From: Chlorella sorokiniana
Taxonomy: Eukaryota > Chlorophyta > Trebouxiophyceae > Chlorellales > Chlorellaceae
DNA: 64,000 nt
NCBI GenBank assembly: GCA_025917655.1
Contig: CP084613.1
Coordinates: forward strand, 1,862,001-1,926,000
Direction of reading: 5' to 3'
Program-made: the position numbers and the translations under genes
The notes under the pieces: model-generated
Database searches by the model: none
What the model was told of the DNA's origin: nothing
What the model saw: only the letters and a program-made list of their open reading frames with translations
Part shown: piece after piece, positions 16,668 to 31,183 of the stretch
Numbering within the stretch: position 1 is the first letter of the stretch
Layout: each line of letters starts with the position of its first letter

Positions 16668-19158
16668 ATGGGGCGCTCACGCAGCAGGTCGCCCAAAAGG
16701 CGGCGCAGTAGGAGCAGAAGCCGTGAACGGAGGTGCTTGCAAACTGGGGGAAAACACTTGCCTTGAGGGGCACTGCCGCTGCCGCTCCTGCTGCTGCCGC
16801 GCCTGCTGCTGCGTGTTGCCCTGAAGGTCGAAAGCACTGATGGTGTTGCCGCCCTCCTGAGCTGCTGCAGGCGCAGCCGCAGTCGCAGCCCGGCAGCAGC
16901 GGCAGCACAGGACGACCGTATGCGCTTCCTGGTGATGGACCAGCAGAGCATTGCGGCGCAGATGCAGCAGCAGCAGCTGGCAGCCCTTCAGCAGCAGCAG
17001 CTACAGAAGCAGCTGCTGGCGCAGCAGATGCTGGCCATCCCTGGGCTGCAGCTGCCGGCTGGAGGCGGCGTGAGCGGCACGCAGGCCGAGACCGCGGCAC
17101 GCAAGGCCCGCGAAATTTACATCGGCAACCTGGCCATCGGCGTGATCACCCCCGACCTGCTGCGGGAGTTCTTTGATCAGGTGTGGGTGGGCGTGGTTGT
17201 CAGTTTGTGTGTCTGCAGGGTGTGTGTGCGGGCAGGGGCACATCGCCCTGCCCCCCACACCCCTGCATGTGTGCCCCGGGCTGACCGCGTGTGTGTGCGG
17301 GGCGGCGGCAGGTGTTTGCCCACATGGTGCCCGACCCCGTGGCCAGCCCCCCGTCACCAACGTCAACATGGACAACACGGGGCGCTTTGCGTTTGTGGAG
17401 TTCCGCACCGAGGAGATGGCCACCCGCGCGCTGGAGATGGACAAGGTGGTGGAGCTGTGCGGGCGGGCCATGAACATCGGGCGGCCCAAGGGATACGTGC
17501 CGCTGCCGCCGGGCGCAACCACGCACCAGCTGCCGCAGCCCGCGGCGCAGCCACAGCCCACGGTGGTGGTGGCGGGGCAGCCCACCGCCTGCCTGCTGCT
17601 GTCCAACCTGCTGCCCGCGGGGCACCTGCGCGGCGAGGAGGACCGACAGATTGTGAGCGGCGCCCGCGAGGCCGCTCGCCGCCCCGCTTGCCGCTCGCCT
17701 GGCCACCAAGTCGCTGCCTGCTCCGAGGCTCTGCTCGCTGTGCTCTGCTTGCTGCGCACGCTGTGCGCCTGCCTCACCTCCCGCCCTGCTGCCTGCCCGC
17801 CTCGCAGCTGCAGGGCGAGGTGCAGGAGGAGGCGGCGCGGTACGGTTCGGTAGAGCAGGTGGCGGTGCCGCCGCCCACCCCGCGGTGCAGGACCTCATGC
17901 CCGGCCGCTGCTACGTCAAGTACGCCACCAGCCAGGATGCCGAGAAGGGTGAGCCGCGGCGGGGGCCGGGCAGGCCGTGTGGACGCTGCACCCTTGCGCC
18001 GCTGTGCCGCCGCTGTGCCGCCGACCCGCCAGCCCTCGCCCCGCCCTGCCCCGCAGGCAAGGCCGTGTTTGAGGGGCGCACCCTGGACGGCAACGCCATC
18101 AAGGCGTCGTTTGTGCTGGAGGAGGAGTGGCAGCGCGCGGCGGCGGGGAGTGGGTGTCCAAGCAGAGGTGGGCGGCGGCGGGGGCCTCCACAAGGAGGGG
18201 CCCTCACCCGCCTGCTGGCCAGGCAAAGCAGAAGCGTTGCTCGCGGGACATGCAAGCGGCTGCGCACTGCTGTGAGGAGGACGCGCTTGCAGTCCTCTCT
18301 GGAGCGTCCTACTCACACGCCCCCCCCCCCCTTCCCCCTTCCTCGTCAATCGCTGCAGCGGCGTGGCCGGCATCCCGCTGCCGGGCCTGTACGGAATCAC
18401 GCCCCTGGTCAGCGGCATCACCGGGCTGTCCGCCCTCAACCCCTCCCTGGCGGCCCTGGTGGCCACCAACCCGGGTGAGAGGCTGGCGCCCGCACCTGTG
18501 CGCGCTGGGCACGCTGGGCCTCCCTGCCACGGTGTGCCCCAGCGAGCGCCCCCAAACACGCACAGGCATTGCGTCCATGATGGTGGCGGGCATCAACGAG
18601 GACGAGGTGCCGTTTGAGGAGGGGTACGTGAAGCTGCGGGGGCTGCCGCCCACCACCACCAAGCCAGACATCCAGGCCTTCATGCAGGTGGGCAGCCGGC
18701 AGCAGGCCGCGCCCCCAGCCACGTGCGCTGTCGGGGTGAACTGGCGCATGTGTCGCTGTTTCTGTGCGCCCCCAGCAACCACCCGACGCCTCCACCTCCC
18801 CCACCCCACCCCACCCACCCACCCCAGAGCTGCGCTCCCGAGCTGAGCGAGGACGACATCCGCATGGTGCTCAGCGCGGACGGCACCCCTCTGGGGGAGG
18901 CGTTTGTGCTGCTGAGGGGCCCCCGCGCCAAGCTGCGCCTCGCCCTGTCCAAGGACCGCTCCATCATGGCGGTGAGGCGGGGACCCCGGGGGGTGCCCCC
19001 GGGGGCCTGGGAGACTGGCTGCCAGGCCTGCAGCCAACGCATGCTGACCGCATTGCTCCCCCCGCTGAGCGCAGTCTGCGGGGTGCGCCGTGGAGGTGAT
19101 GACAGCTGTGGCCGACGACCTGCAGCGGCGCGTGCTGTCGGGGTGCAGGCTGGTCTAG
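16668..19158 (+). CDS. U2AF large-subunit-like SR splicing factor (RS - RRM - UHM-like - quasi-RRM)
   Basis: Nine exons fit: 16668-16732, 16871-17180, 17312-17652, 17808-17948, 18057-18167, 18359-18474, 18566-18687, 18828-18971 and 19075-19158. The first exon is too short to notice by length alone but reads MGRSRSRSPKRRRSRSRSRE, an RS domain continued in exon 2. A Gln/Leu-rich stretch follows, then RRM1 (EIYIGNLAIGVITPDLLREFF; RFAFVEFRTEEMATRAL) like U2AF65 RRM1. Next is a UHM-like RRM (CLLLSNLLPAGHL; EEDRQI; CYVKYATSQDAEKG; GNAIKASFV), then a PLPGLYGITP linker, then a quasi-RRM (YVKLRGLPPTTTKPDIQAFM; GEAFVLLRG). U2AF65 binds the polypyrimidine tract at 3' splice sites. The domain order differs from U2AF65 (RS-RRM-RRM-UHM), so the exact orthology is open. 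Single-base shifts occur near 17356 and 18148. Confidence 0.75.
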
Positions 19159-19528
19159 CGATCCTACCCCCACACCCTCCTCCCCTCGCCATGCTTCCAC
19201 TCTGCCCTGGCTCACATCATCGCTGTCCGCCACCTGAACTGCAAACGGAGCACACCGCTGGGAGGGGGTACCCCGCACGCGGGGGGGGGAGAGGCCTGCC
19301 ATGAGGGCTGCTGACCAGATGCTGCGGGTCTGCGCCCACTCGCAAACAGCTGGCCCGCGGCCTGGTGGCATGCTCATTGCGCTGGCAGGACAGTCTGCTT
19401 TGCATCTTTAATATCCGCGTCACGGGTGCAGCTGGGTGGCAGCAGGCGGGGAGCGCTGTGGCGAGGGGGCCTGCCCCTGGCAGCCCCCTGAAGTCACGCG
19501 GGCACCTCTGCCCCCGTTCCGCGCGTCG
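19159..19528. other. Convergent intergenic region, splicing factor to SEC10
   Basis: 370 bp holding two facing 3' UTRs. It contains a G10 run near 19282. No gene is seen. Confidence 0.5.
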
Positions 19529-22500
19529 CTACTCGCCGCTGAAGTGCGCCGCCAGGGTGGCCCCTGTGTCGCCCAGCCTGGCGGTGCGGAAGTCGTGGCG
19601 CAGGCGAACGACTGCTAGCGCTGCTGCGTGGCTCAGCCGCGGGTTGGAGTCCACCAGGGCGGGCAGAGAGTCGGGGGCCACCAGCAGCAGCGCCGCACCC
19701 TCAGCCAGCTCCTGCAGGCGCCGCGCAGCGGCGGCGCAGCGCAGGCGGGCGCCCAGCGCAGCGTACTCGGCCAGGTCGCGGCGCCAGCGCAGCGCGCCAA
19801 GCGGGCTGAACGTGAAGCGCTGCTGGTGGGCCTCCAGCGCCAGGCGCAGGCGGCGGCCCATCTGGGGGGTGCAGGGTGCAGAGGGGGAGGGGGCGCGTGA
19901 GGCGCACGCTGCCGGGTGGCTGGCTGCGCCAGGGCGGCCGCAGCAGCAGGGGCAGCGGCACGCCAGGCGGTGTGGCTGTGCCGCCAGCCTGCCTCCGCCC
20001 TCCTGCCACCCACCTCTGCCAGGAAGGCTGCCAGGTTGGGGCCGTGCAGGTGCTGCTCCGCCGCGTCCACCGCGGCGCCCAGCAGCGCGCAGGCCGCACG
20101 GCACGCGGGGGTGGGGGTGTCCAGCGGCGGCGGCGGCGCGCCCTCGGGGGCAGGAAGTCCTGCCTGTCCTGCTCCGCCGCCAGGCCGGCATCCAGCCGCG
20201 CCAGCAGCAGGGCGAGGCAGCGCTGCAGCGCCGCCCCCACCCGCTGCTCCACCGCCCGCACCAGCGCCGCCAGCGCCGCCAGGCAGCCGCGCCGCCGCCG
20301 CCCCCTCCAGGTGCGGCGCCACCACCCGCTGGAAGTGCTGCTGCAGCAGGCTGACCATGGCGCCCGCCGTGGACACAGCCTGCAGCAGGGCGCCCAGGCC
20401 GCCCGCCACCCACAGTGCCGCGCCGCGCTCGACCTCCTGGCGGGACGGCGGCGCGCTGCCGGGGGCGCCGCAGCTGCAGCCGGGCCTGCCGCCGCCTGCC
20501 CCTGCACCTGCTGCCGCGCCAGCTGGCGGGTGAGGCAGGGCTCCTGCGCTGCCCTGGCGCAGCCCTCCGCCGCCTGGCCCAGCCCCGCCAGCAGGTGGGC
20601 GGCCAGCTGGTCCAGCAGGGAGCCGCCGGCCGCCTGCTGTGGCGTGGCCCAGTGGAACAGGCAGCCCACGGCGGCGGGCAGCTGGGCGGGGGCGCTCAGC
20701 AGCACGCAGCGCGACACGGCCTGCAGAGGCGCGTCGCGGGGCACACACCACGTGGGCAGGCGGGCGGCGGCGGTGCTGCCTGGCGCCTGGCCCACGGCGG
20801 GCGCAGGCAGGGCCCAGGACGCCCCCACACACACACCCACCACCCACCTCCTCGTTCATGGCCATCAGCGCCAGCACCTCCTCCATGCACAGGCCGCCGC
20901 CCGCCGCCCGCCGCGCAGCCGCCCGCTGCTCGTGCGCCGCCCTCAGCCAGGCCAGCTCCAGCGGCAGGTGGGCGCTCAGCGCCTCGCCGCACACGCTGTC
21001 AGCCAGCTCCCGCACGCTCTGCTGCCCGCCGCGGCCGCACAGCTCCTGCGCAGCGGCAAGCGAGCAAGTGCAAAGGGGGACAGGAGAGGGGGTGGGAGGG
21101 GCGGTGGAGCAGCGGCAGGGGGCCCCACCTGGCAGCGCTCCGCTGTGACCACCGCGAGATGCTCCAGCCAACCCAGCCACACCACCCCGCCAATGCCCTT
21201 GTGACCAACCCACCAACACCAACACCACCGCCACCCCCAAAGCATGCCGGGCCCCCTCCACACCGGGCCACCCGCCCACCTGCAGGTCGTCTGCCAGGGC
21301 GGCGGTGCGGCGGTACACCTCGGCCAGCAGGCGCAGGCGGGCGCGCAGGGCGGCGGGGGCGAGCCCGCGGGGCGCGCCCCAGCACCGCCTCCACCGCGGT
21401 GGCGACCTTCTGCTCAAACACGCGCTGCACAAAGCGGTACAGGGCGCGGCCGGGGGAGGGGAACACCTGCGGGAAGGAGGGTGAAAGGGGTGTCGGCCCC
21501 GCCTGGCGGCCAGCGGGGCCGGCCACCCGGCAAGGCAGGCGCACCCAGGCTGCAGGGGCGGACTGCCGGCGGCGTGAGGGGGTGGGTGCGCTGCCGCCCA
21601 CCTGCTCCACCACCACCGCCTCGTCCCGCATGGCGGCCAGGATGGCGCGGTAGAAGCCGCCCAGCGCGCTCAGCACGGCGGCGTCGGCGGGCTCCCCGCC
21701 CTCCTCACCCTCCCTGGCCGCCGCGGCCGCCTGCAGCTGCTGCCGCTGCTGCACAAACTGCAGCTCGCGTGGGCTGGTGAACAGGGGGCGGGTGGAGATG
21801 TAGCGCTGCGCCAGGATGTCCTCGCCGCGGCTGCCAGGCGGAAAGGGGGAGGGGAGCAGGGCGGGCCAGGCGTGCTGAACGGAAGGCCATGCAGCGCGTG
21901 AACAGTGGTGCACGCACCCTGCGCGCGCGCCCCCCCGTCCACCCACCTCAGCCCTGCCATGATGCGCGCGCAGTCAGCCATGGCGGGCAGGTCATGGCGG
22001 GAGAGGGCGGCGTCGAAGCGCGCCACCAGCCGGTTGTCCAACAAGTTGCGGTACAGCTCCAGCTGCTCGGCAGCTGCCTCGATGGTGCCCTGTGTTTGGG
22101 AGGGGGGGCGAAAAGGGGGCCTGGGGGCTTTGTGCATGCACGGCATGCGCCGGGAGAGAGCCGAGTGTTGGCTGAGGGGAAGCCGGCCGCGCGTGTACCT
22201 CGCCAGAGGGGTCCCTGCCGCCCCGCCTGGCCTCACCACTTGGGGTGCCTCGCCGGCAGGCCGTCGCTGCCCCGCCAGCCCCACCCGCTCCCTGGCGCTG
22301 ATCAGGTCCTGGGTCACCGCCAGCAGCTTGCCCGTTGTGGCCTGGGGGCGGGGGGGAGGGGGCGCAGTGTGAGTGCAGCCGTGCAGGGTGCCGCGCTGCG
22401 TGGCGCATTGCAGGGCAGCGCCGCATGAAGCCCCGCAAGCCACCATCCATCTGTCCGCATCCCCCCCCCCCACCCCCACACACCGCCGCCTCCGCCAGCC

Positions 22501-23324
22501 GCGTATTGTCATGGAAGAGGGGGCCCAGGTGGGAGGGGTCGCTCGCGTGGGCAAACTCCTGCAGCCGCTCCACCGCCTCCACCGCATCCAGGGCACGGCG
22601 GCGGTACAGATCGGCGTTCTGGGGAGTAAGGGGGAAAAAGGGGTGGCGCGCACGCCGACGGCGCACTGTTGGGTGGCCGGCGAGCCCAGGGTGCCGCTGC
22701 AGGGGCTGGCCACCACGCAGCAGGCCAGCATCCACGGCGGCGCCCCGCGCTCCGAGCGGGCGTGCCTCAGCTGCCATGCAGCACCCAGCACCAGCATGCC
22801 GCCCACCTGCAGCCGGTTGCCTATCTTGGTGGCGGCCTGCGTGACGCGGTTCATGCGTCCCTCCAGGTCGGCAAAGGCGGCGCGCGCCTCCCCACTGCGC
22901 CTCCAGCCCCGCCACCTGCGCCTTGTACGCCGCCTCACCCGCCGCCGCCTCGCGCCGCACCCGATCCGCGCGCAGATCCACCTGGTGCTGCAGCCGCCCC
23001 AGCTCCTTGTCGCACCTGCAAAGGGCATAGACCAAGTCAGGGCAGGGAGCAGCGGGACTGCGCGCATGAAACAGGCGCTGGCACGCCGGCGGCGGTTCGC
23101 TCAGCTCACTTGTCAAACCGCTCCAGCAGCTGCTGCACACTGTGTGCGGCTGCAACCATCCCTGCAGGGCCTCCTGCGGCTCCTGACTTCGGCTCCAGGC
23201 CCGGTCCCGAAACAACCGCGATCAAGTCGGCGGTCGACAGTGACAATACGTCTTCCAGAGTGATCAGCCCAACATTGGTCACTTCAGGCCTCCGTTGCTT
23301 CCTGTCCTTGCGCTGCTCCGCCAT
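19529..23324 (-). CDS. SEC10: Exocyst complex subunit SEC10
   Basis: SEC10 is a core exocyst subunit that tethers secretory vesicles to the plasma membrane. The minus strand reads from an ATG at 23324 (MAEQRKDRKQRRPEV) through a dozen or more short GT-AG exons to a TAG at 19529-19531. Exon 1 is 23110-23324. Coiled-coil segments follow (CDKELGRLQHQVDLRADRV; FADLEGRMNRVTQAATKIGN). The family-specific core is DILAQRYISTRPLF and VFPSPGRALYRFVQRVFEQK, then LLAEVYRRTAALADDLQ, matching plant SEC10 (QRVLEQRV; YEKTQELAKDLR). The C-terminus (LRHDFRTARLGDTGATLAAHF) also fits. There is no signal peptide or membrane helix. The exons jump between frames more often than introns alone explain, so single-base errors are likely here too. 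It is divergent from the PRMT3-like gene and convergent with the splicing factor. Confidence 0.85.
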
Positions 23325-23902
23325 GGTGCCGTTCTGAGTGAGGGCGCCAGGCCGACGTCGGTCACGCGACGGGTTTGCACAAGGAATAGCAGGATTCAAA
23401 GTAATCAGGACGACACATGAGCACAAGCGCACATTGGACAATCACGGCAATGCTTGAAGCATGCAAGGTGCTCCGCCAGTCGCTGCCATGGCCGGCCTCA
23501 CTGCCGCAAGCTTACTGCGGCGGTGTGCCCAGGATAACTGAGTTTACTATGCTGGAACACAATGCGGACTAGCTTGAACAGCTGCATGGAGAGAAGAAAT
23601 GGGTGGGGGCGAGTGTGTGGGGTGAGCGGGGACAGAGGCAGGGTGCGAAGTGCAAGCACGGGGCTGGATGCCGGACAGTCTGGGAAGCCTTGCTGGACTG
23701 AGTATAGATACAATTTTCGCATGGAAGGAAGCCCAGGCCTAGGAAGGAAGCGTACACCATGTTTTGACCAGCCCTCAAGCATCGGTACTGGAGTCGTACC
23801 TTGGTCAGAGGCGTTTCCCTCGTGCTTCATGCATGCATTTCTAAGGCAGCCCAGTTGACGTGTTCGGTGCATAAGCGGCTTTGTAAGCTGCAAGCGTAGG
23901 AA
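23325..23902. promoter_or_regulatory. Divergent region between SEC10 and PRMT3-like gene
   Basis: 578 bp of comparatively AT-rich sequence, including GAGTATAGATACAATTTTCG near 23700, which is only loosely TATA-like. Both 5' UTRs and promoters are expected here. No gene is supported. Confidence 0.4.
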
Positions 23903-26288
<2,386 letters not shown>

Positions 26289-26702
26289 GGGGGCGCGCGG
26301 CAGGCGGCCCCGCTGGGAACGACGTGCAAACGCTGCCCGGCCCTCATCACACCTTTGCACCTGCAACAACTTGGATTCGTTCTTGATGCCAGTTTGTACT
26401 CACGTACATGCTAGAAAGCCTATTTCGTGGGTCTAAACTTGTTGTAAGGCCTCCAGCTCGCACATGCGGCAGGTGCGGACGCCCTGCGGTCGGCACACTG
26501 CTCCGCCAGACAGCGCAGCTGGTGCCCAGCACGACATGGAAGTCGCACAGCCAACCACATCGTCAGGCGTATTGTGCTTCGCCTGAGCCAATGAATTGCT
26601 GGCGCGTTTGATCCTGCAGAAGGAGGAGCCCCCACTTTCCAGCCGACCTTCTGCAGCTGCTGTGCACAACCCTGGGCCTCCAGCCTGACGTTCCAGGAGA
26701 AG
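26289..26702. other. Intergenic, PRMT3-like gene to arabinofuranosidase
   Basis: 414 bp between two plus-strand genes, relatively AT-rich at 26360-26460. It holds a 3' UTR and a promoter. No coding segment is recognised. Confidence 0.5.
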
Positions 26703-26720
26703 ATGTGCATTATAGACCAG

Positions 26721-29700
26721 ATGGGGCGATCTCAGGCTCTGCCAGCTTTAGGAGGCCTCCTGCTAGCATGCCTTGCGCTGGCCTTCCCCTGTCGAGCAGC
26801 CTCTGGGCACCTCCTTGGGCACCAGCAGGCCACCTTCAGCACAGATGGGCCTGCAGTGACCGTGGAACTGGGGGCGTCGCCCACTCCCGTCAGTCCCCTC
26901 CTGCACGGCATTTTCTTCGAAGAGGCGAGCGCAGAGCAGCTGGGCAGCGCTCAACACAGGTTGCTTGCGCAGTTGCGCAGCGGGTCAACCTTGGACCGCG
27001 CTCATGCCCCGCGCAGATAGGGCATGCCGGCGAGGGAGGCCTGTACAGCGAGCTCGTCCAGGACCGCTCCTTTGACGCCCTGGCCCTGGCCACCGGCTTT
27101 GACCTCTCGCAGCAGCAGCGCCTGGCCGTGGACTTGCCGCGCCTGGCAGCCGCACAGCTTGAGGCGGCGGGCGGGGAGCGGCGCGCTGGGGCAGCAGGCA
27201 TGGGTTCCGGGTGCCTCCAAAAGCGCCGCAGGCAGGGCGCCTCCTGCTCCGCTCCCAACGACATCATCATCGCCTGGCAGCCGCTGCCCGGTGGGCGCCG
27301 CTGCGCCTGATGGGGCGGACCGTCCCTGCACTGGACGTCGCCCTCAGCGGTCGCTGTCTGTCTGTGTGGCATTGGCCCCCGCTTGGTTCCTGAGGGGCTG
27401 GCTCGTGTGGCTGCCCTGCCGCAGGCACCTCCACCGCCCTGACTCGCGAGCAGCCCATCAACCCGCACAACCAGGTGGCGTTGGAGCTCAGCAGGGGTGC
27501 AGCAGGGCCGGCCGGCATCGTCAACAGCGGCTTCTGGGGAGGTGGGCCTGCTGTCTTAGGGTGTGGGCCCCTGCCGCAGGGCCTGCGGACTCGGGAGCCC
27601 GCCAGGCTCCATTGCCCCTCCAGGTAAGGTAATACCACGTTGTCCCCTCTTGCGGCTGCTGCAGTGCCGGTGCAGGCTGGCGCGCGTTACGCACTGTCGC
27701 TGTTCCTGCGCGTCCCCGACGGCTCCAGCCCCGCCAACGCCACCGTCGCGCTGCTCCCCCGGGGCAGCGCCCCCGCCCACACCCTGGCCAACGCCACTTT
27801 CGGGGCCTGACGGCGCAGTGGCAGCGCTTTGAGGCTGAGCTGGTGGCGGGGTGGCCGACGCCAACGCCAGCCTGGCGGTGAGCTGCCGCAGCGGCGCACG
27901 GCTCTGCTGATATGCAACCGCCCCGCTGGCTCCTGCACTGGGCCCGCTTGCGCTGCCTGGCTGCCGCTCCTCCATGCATTCGCTTCTCTCAGCAACACCT
28001 CCGCCACCCTCAACCCCCGCCACCATGCCCTGCCAGGTGCTGTTTGACGGCCCCGGTGCCCTGGCTGCGGACCAGGTGTCGCTGCTGCCGGCCAGCGCGG
28101 TGGAGGAGGGGGCGGCGGCGCGGCCTGCTCAACCCCTGGCCCTTCCGGGACGACCTGCTGGGCATGCTGAGGCAGCTGCGCCCCAGGTGGCGTACGGTGG
28201 TGGTGGGTGGTGGTGGTGTGGTTGGGGCATTGCTTGGCTGGCGTGCCGGCTAGACATTGGGCCTGCCCCCGCATGCGCATCCGCGACACTTCCCACCTCC
28301 GCAGCCCCCCACAGGTTCCTGCGCTTCCCCGGCGGCTGCTACGTGGAGGGCGACTGGCTGCGGGGCGCCTTCCGCTGGAAGACGGCCCTGGGGCGCAGCG
28401 AGGAGCGGGCGGGGCACCACAACAGGTGAGCGGCAGTAACCCGCCGGGTGCGCTCTTGGCTGGATGCCGCCAGCCTGGTGCGGCCCCGGCAAGCATGGCT
28501 GTCTCTGCCTCACCCACCCCCACCAACACACCCCCCCACACACCCCAACCCCCTCTCTCCTGCAGCATGTGGGGCTACTGGTCCACCGACGGGCTGGGCC
28601 TGTTTGAGTACATGCTGCTGGCGCAGGAGCTGGGGGCGGAGCCGGTGTGGGTGGTGAACAACGGCATTGCCCACGGAGACCAGGTGCCGCCGCGCGACAT
28701 CTGGCCCTGGGTGCAGGTGGGAGCAGCGGGGTCGACGCAAAATGGGCACAGCGCCTGCCACAGGTGCGTGGCATCGGGGAGAGGGGCGGCGGCTGGGGCT
28801 CTGGCCAGGCACCAAGAGCCATCGACCCCCCTCCCCCTCCGACGGCGCCGGCAGGAGGCTCTGGACGGCATCGAGTTCATCAGCGGCCCTGCCAGCAGCA
28901 GGTGGGGCGCGGTGCGGGCCGCCATGGGCCGCCCCCAGCCCTGGACCCTCAACTTCCTGGCAATCGGAAACGAGGTGGGTGGCTGGAAGAAAGGGTTGTC
29001 CGAGCTGGCGCTGCAGGGGGTCGTGGATGCTGCGGCAGGGGTTCTTGCAGCTGTCAGGGCAGCTTTTAGAAAATGCTTGCTTCTGACCCCCCGCCGGCAG
29101 GGCTGTGGTCTGCCCTGGGACCCCCAAACCCCAACTACCGCCCCTTCTACTGGCAGGTGGGCTGCTGCTGGGGAGGGGGCCGGGCGAGCGCCCTTCCAGG
29201 GGGTGAAGGCTCTTGCTTAATACGCGTGCCCCTCAGATTCGCCTCGCTCCTCAAGCTGAGCAGATGCGTGTGTGCGCGACCGAGGGATGGCACAGTCAGT
29301 CGGGCGGGACCCTTGCAGGAGACGTCGGGCTGCCCATGGCATGCCGGCCTGCCCCCGCCCCACCCCACCTGCCTCCCCTCGCAGAACTACCTGGCCTTCT
29401 ACGGCGCCCTCAAGGCCGCCCACCCCTCGCTGAGGCTCATCGCCAATTGCCAGCTGGGCAGCCTGGGCCCCACCGAGATCTGGGAGTACCACGTGCGCGC
29501 GTGTGTGTGTGTAGGGGGCGCTGCGCTGTTGTGTTTGGGGGCGCAGCCCCCGATCGGTCGTCGGATGCGTCGCTGCGCTCCTGCCACTCCTGCCGCTTCT
29601 TGCCTCGATGCACCATCCTGCGGCGCGGCCAATCTTAGGTCCCGCCCCCCCACCCCACCCACCACACCCACCCACAGGTCTACACAACCCCCAGGACATG

Positions 29701-30986
29701 TTTGGTCGGCGGCGGGCGTTCCAGGGCAGCGATCCATCCAAGGGGGCCACATCTTTGCCTCTGAGTACGCCGTCACGGGTATGTGTGCAGCCCGGCAGCA
29801 ATCATGGGGTGCCGGCTCTCGTGCAGGTGGTCAACCCCTTGGTGGCAGCGCCGCTGCCGTGTGTCCACGGGGCACAGCATGGCCCCCGGCCCCGCCCTCA
29901 CCCTCCCACCACCACCACCCTCCTCAGACGGCGGAGGGCACGGCAACCTGATTGGCGCTGTGGCCGAGGCTGGGTTCATGCTGGGGCTGGAGAAGGCCAG
30001 CGGGGGGGGCGGGCGCGGTGCTGGCCGCGGCCTACGCCCCGCTGCTGGTCAACGCCGCCGCCGTGCCCTGGCCCACCAACCTCGTCGTGTTTGACAACTC
30101 GCGGTGGGCGCCCGGGGACGCGCTAGGGATGATACCTAGGGGTCTCTGTGCGGCCGGTGATGGCGCGGCAGCGCATGGGAGGGAAGGCACGGAGTGCGCG
30201 CTGAGGCGGCGCTGGTCTGCACCGCGGCTCTGCCACGGGCGTCCAGCTGCCCGATGCACCCCTGCAGCGCGTTTGGCATCCCCAGCTATCACGTCCAGCA
30301 GATGCTGTCCCAGCACCTGGGCACCGCCCTGCTGCCGACTGCGGTGGAGCGGGGGAGGTGCTGGAGGCCAGCGCCACCTGCCAGGACGACTCTTGCCGAA
30401 AGGTGGGGCACCAGGCAGGGGGCCGGCGCATCCCGGGGTGACGCGTCAAGCATGCCGCAGCTCCCTCACCTCCCCCGGGAAGCCCACCTGGAAGTTGAGG
30501 GCGGCGTTTGCGGGTGGGGCTGCAACACAGGAACAACAGGACAGGAGCATGCCCCCCCCCCAGGTGTCTCTCAAGCTGGTCAACTTTGGGCCTGCCCCGC
30601 TGCCGGTCGGCGTGAGCTTCACGGGCGTGCCGACACGCGGCGTGGGCTCCAGCGCCCAGCTGCTGGTGCTCACCTCGGCCTTGCCCGGGACGAGAACTCG
30701 TTCCTGGAGCCGCTCAAGGTGGGTTGAGTCACGGCAGGGAGGTCGGGCCAGGCCTCCTGCCATGCAGTGGTGCAGCCGCAGCCGCTGCCCCTGCTCTCAA
30801 GCCGTGGCATCACATTCCCTGGCCCCGCTCATCGCTTGTCAGCCCCCTGCTCGCCTGCGCGCTGCAGGTGTCGCCCGCACCTCCACCATCAGTACCCCGG
30901 CAAATGCAAGCCTGGAGCTGCCGCTGCCAGCCTGGAGCCTCAGCATCCTCAGCCTGAGCGTCGTGCCGCCCACGCCACAGCAGTAG
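26721..30986 (+). CDS. Secreted alpha-L-arabinofuranosidase, glycoside hydrolase family 51
   Basis: GH51 enzymes release terminal arabinofuranose from arabinan, arabinoxylan or glycoproteins; here probably cell wall or extracellular. The ATG at 26721 starts a signal peptide (MGRSQALPALGGLLLACLAL, then AFPCRAASG); an in-frame ATG at 26703 adds six residues. Many short exons follow. An N-terminal beta region (VELGASPTPVSPLLHGIFFEE; GGLYSELVQDRSF; TREQPINPHNQVALEL) leads to a carbohydrate-binding-like segment, then the catalytic barrel: FLRFPGGCYVEGDWLRGAFR, WGYWSTDGLGLFEYMLLAQE, VWVVNNGIAHGDQV, EALDGIEFISG, LNFLAIGNE (acid/base Glu) and FASEYAVT (nucleophile Glu). GNLIGAVAEAGFMLGLEK and IPSYHVQQMLSQH complete it, and a C-terminal beta domain ends at 30986. 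Motif order matches plant ASD1 enzymes closely. It faces the RBBP6-like gene (197 bp apart). Confidence 0.92.
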
Positions 30987-31183
30987 CGCGCGCCCCCGAA
31001 CCCCGGGTCCCCCGCGCACCCCCGAGACTGCACCATGCAGGTCTGCATGCATGCCTTGCCATTGTTTGAATCCTTCATGCCACTGCTGGACCTCTACTTT
31101 GCATCTGTTGTCGTCTTGCATTGTAGCGCCGACAGACGAGCGAGGAGGAATTGCGCACAGCGTCAAGCGAGCAAACTATCAAG

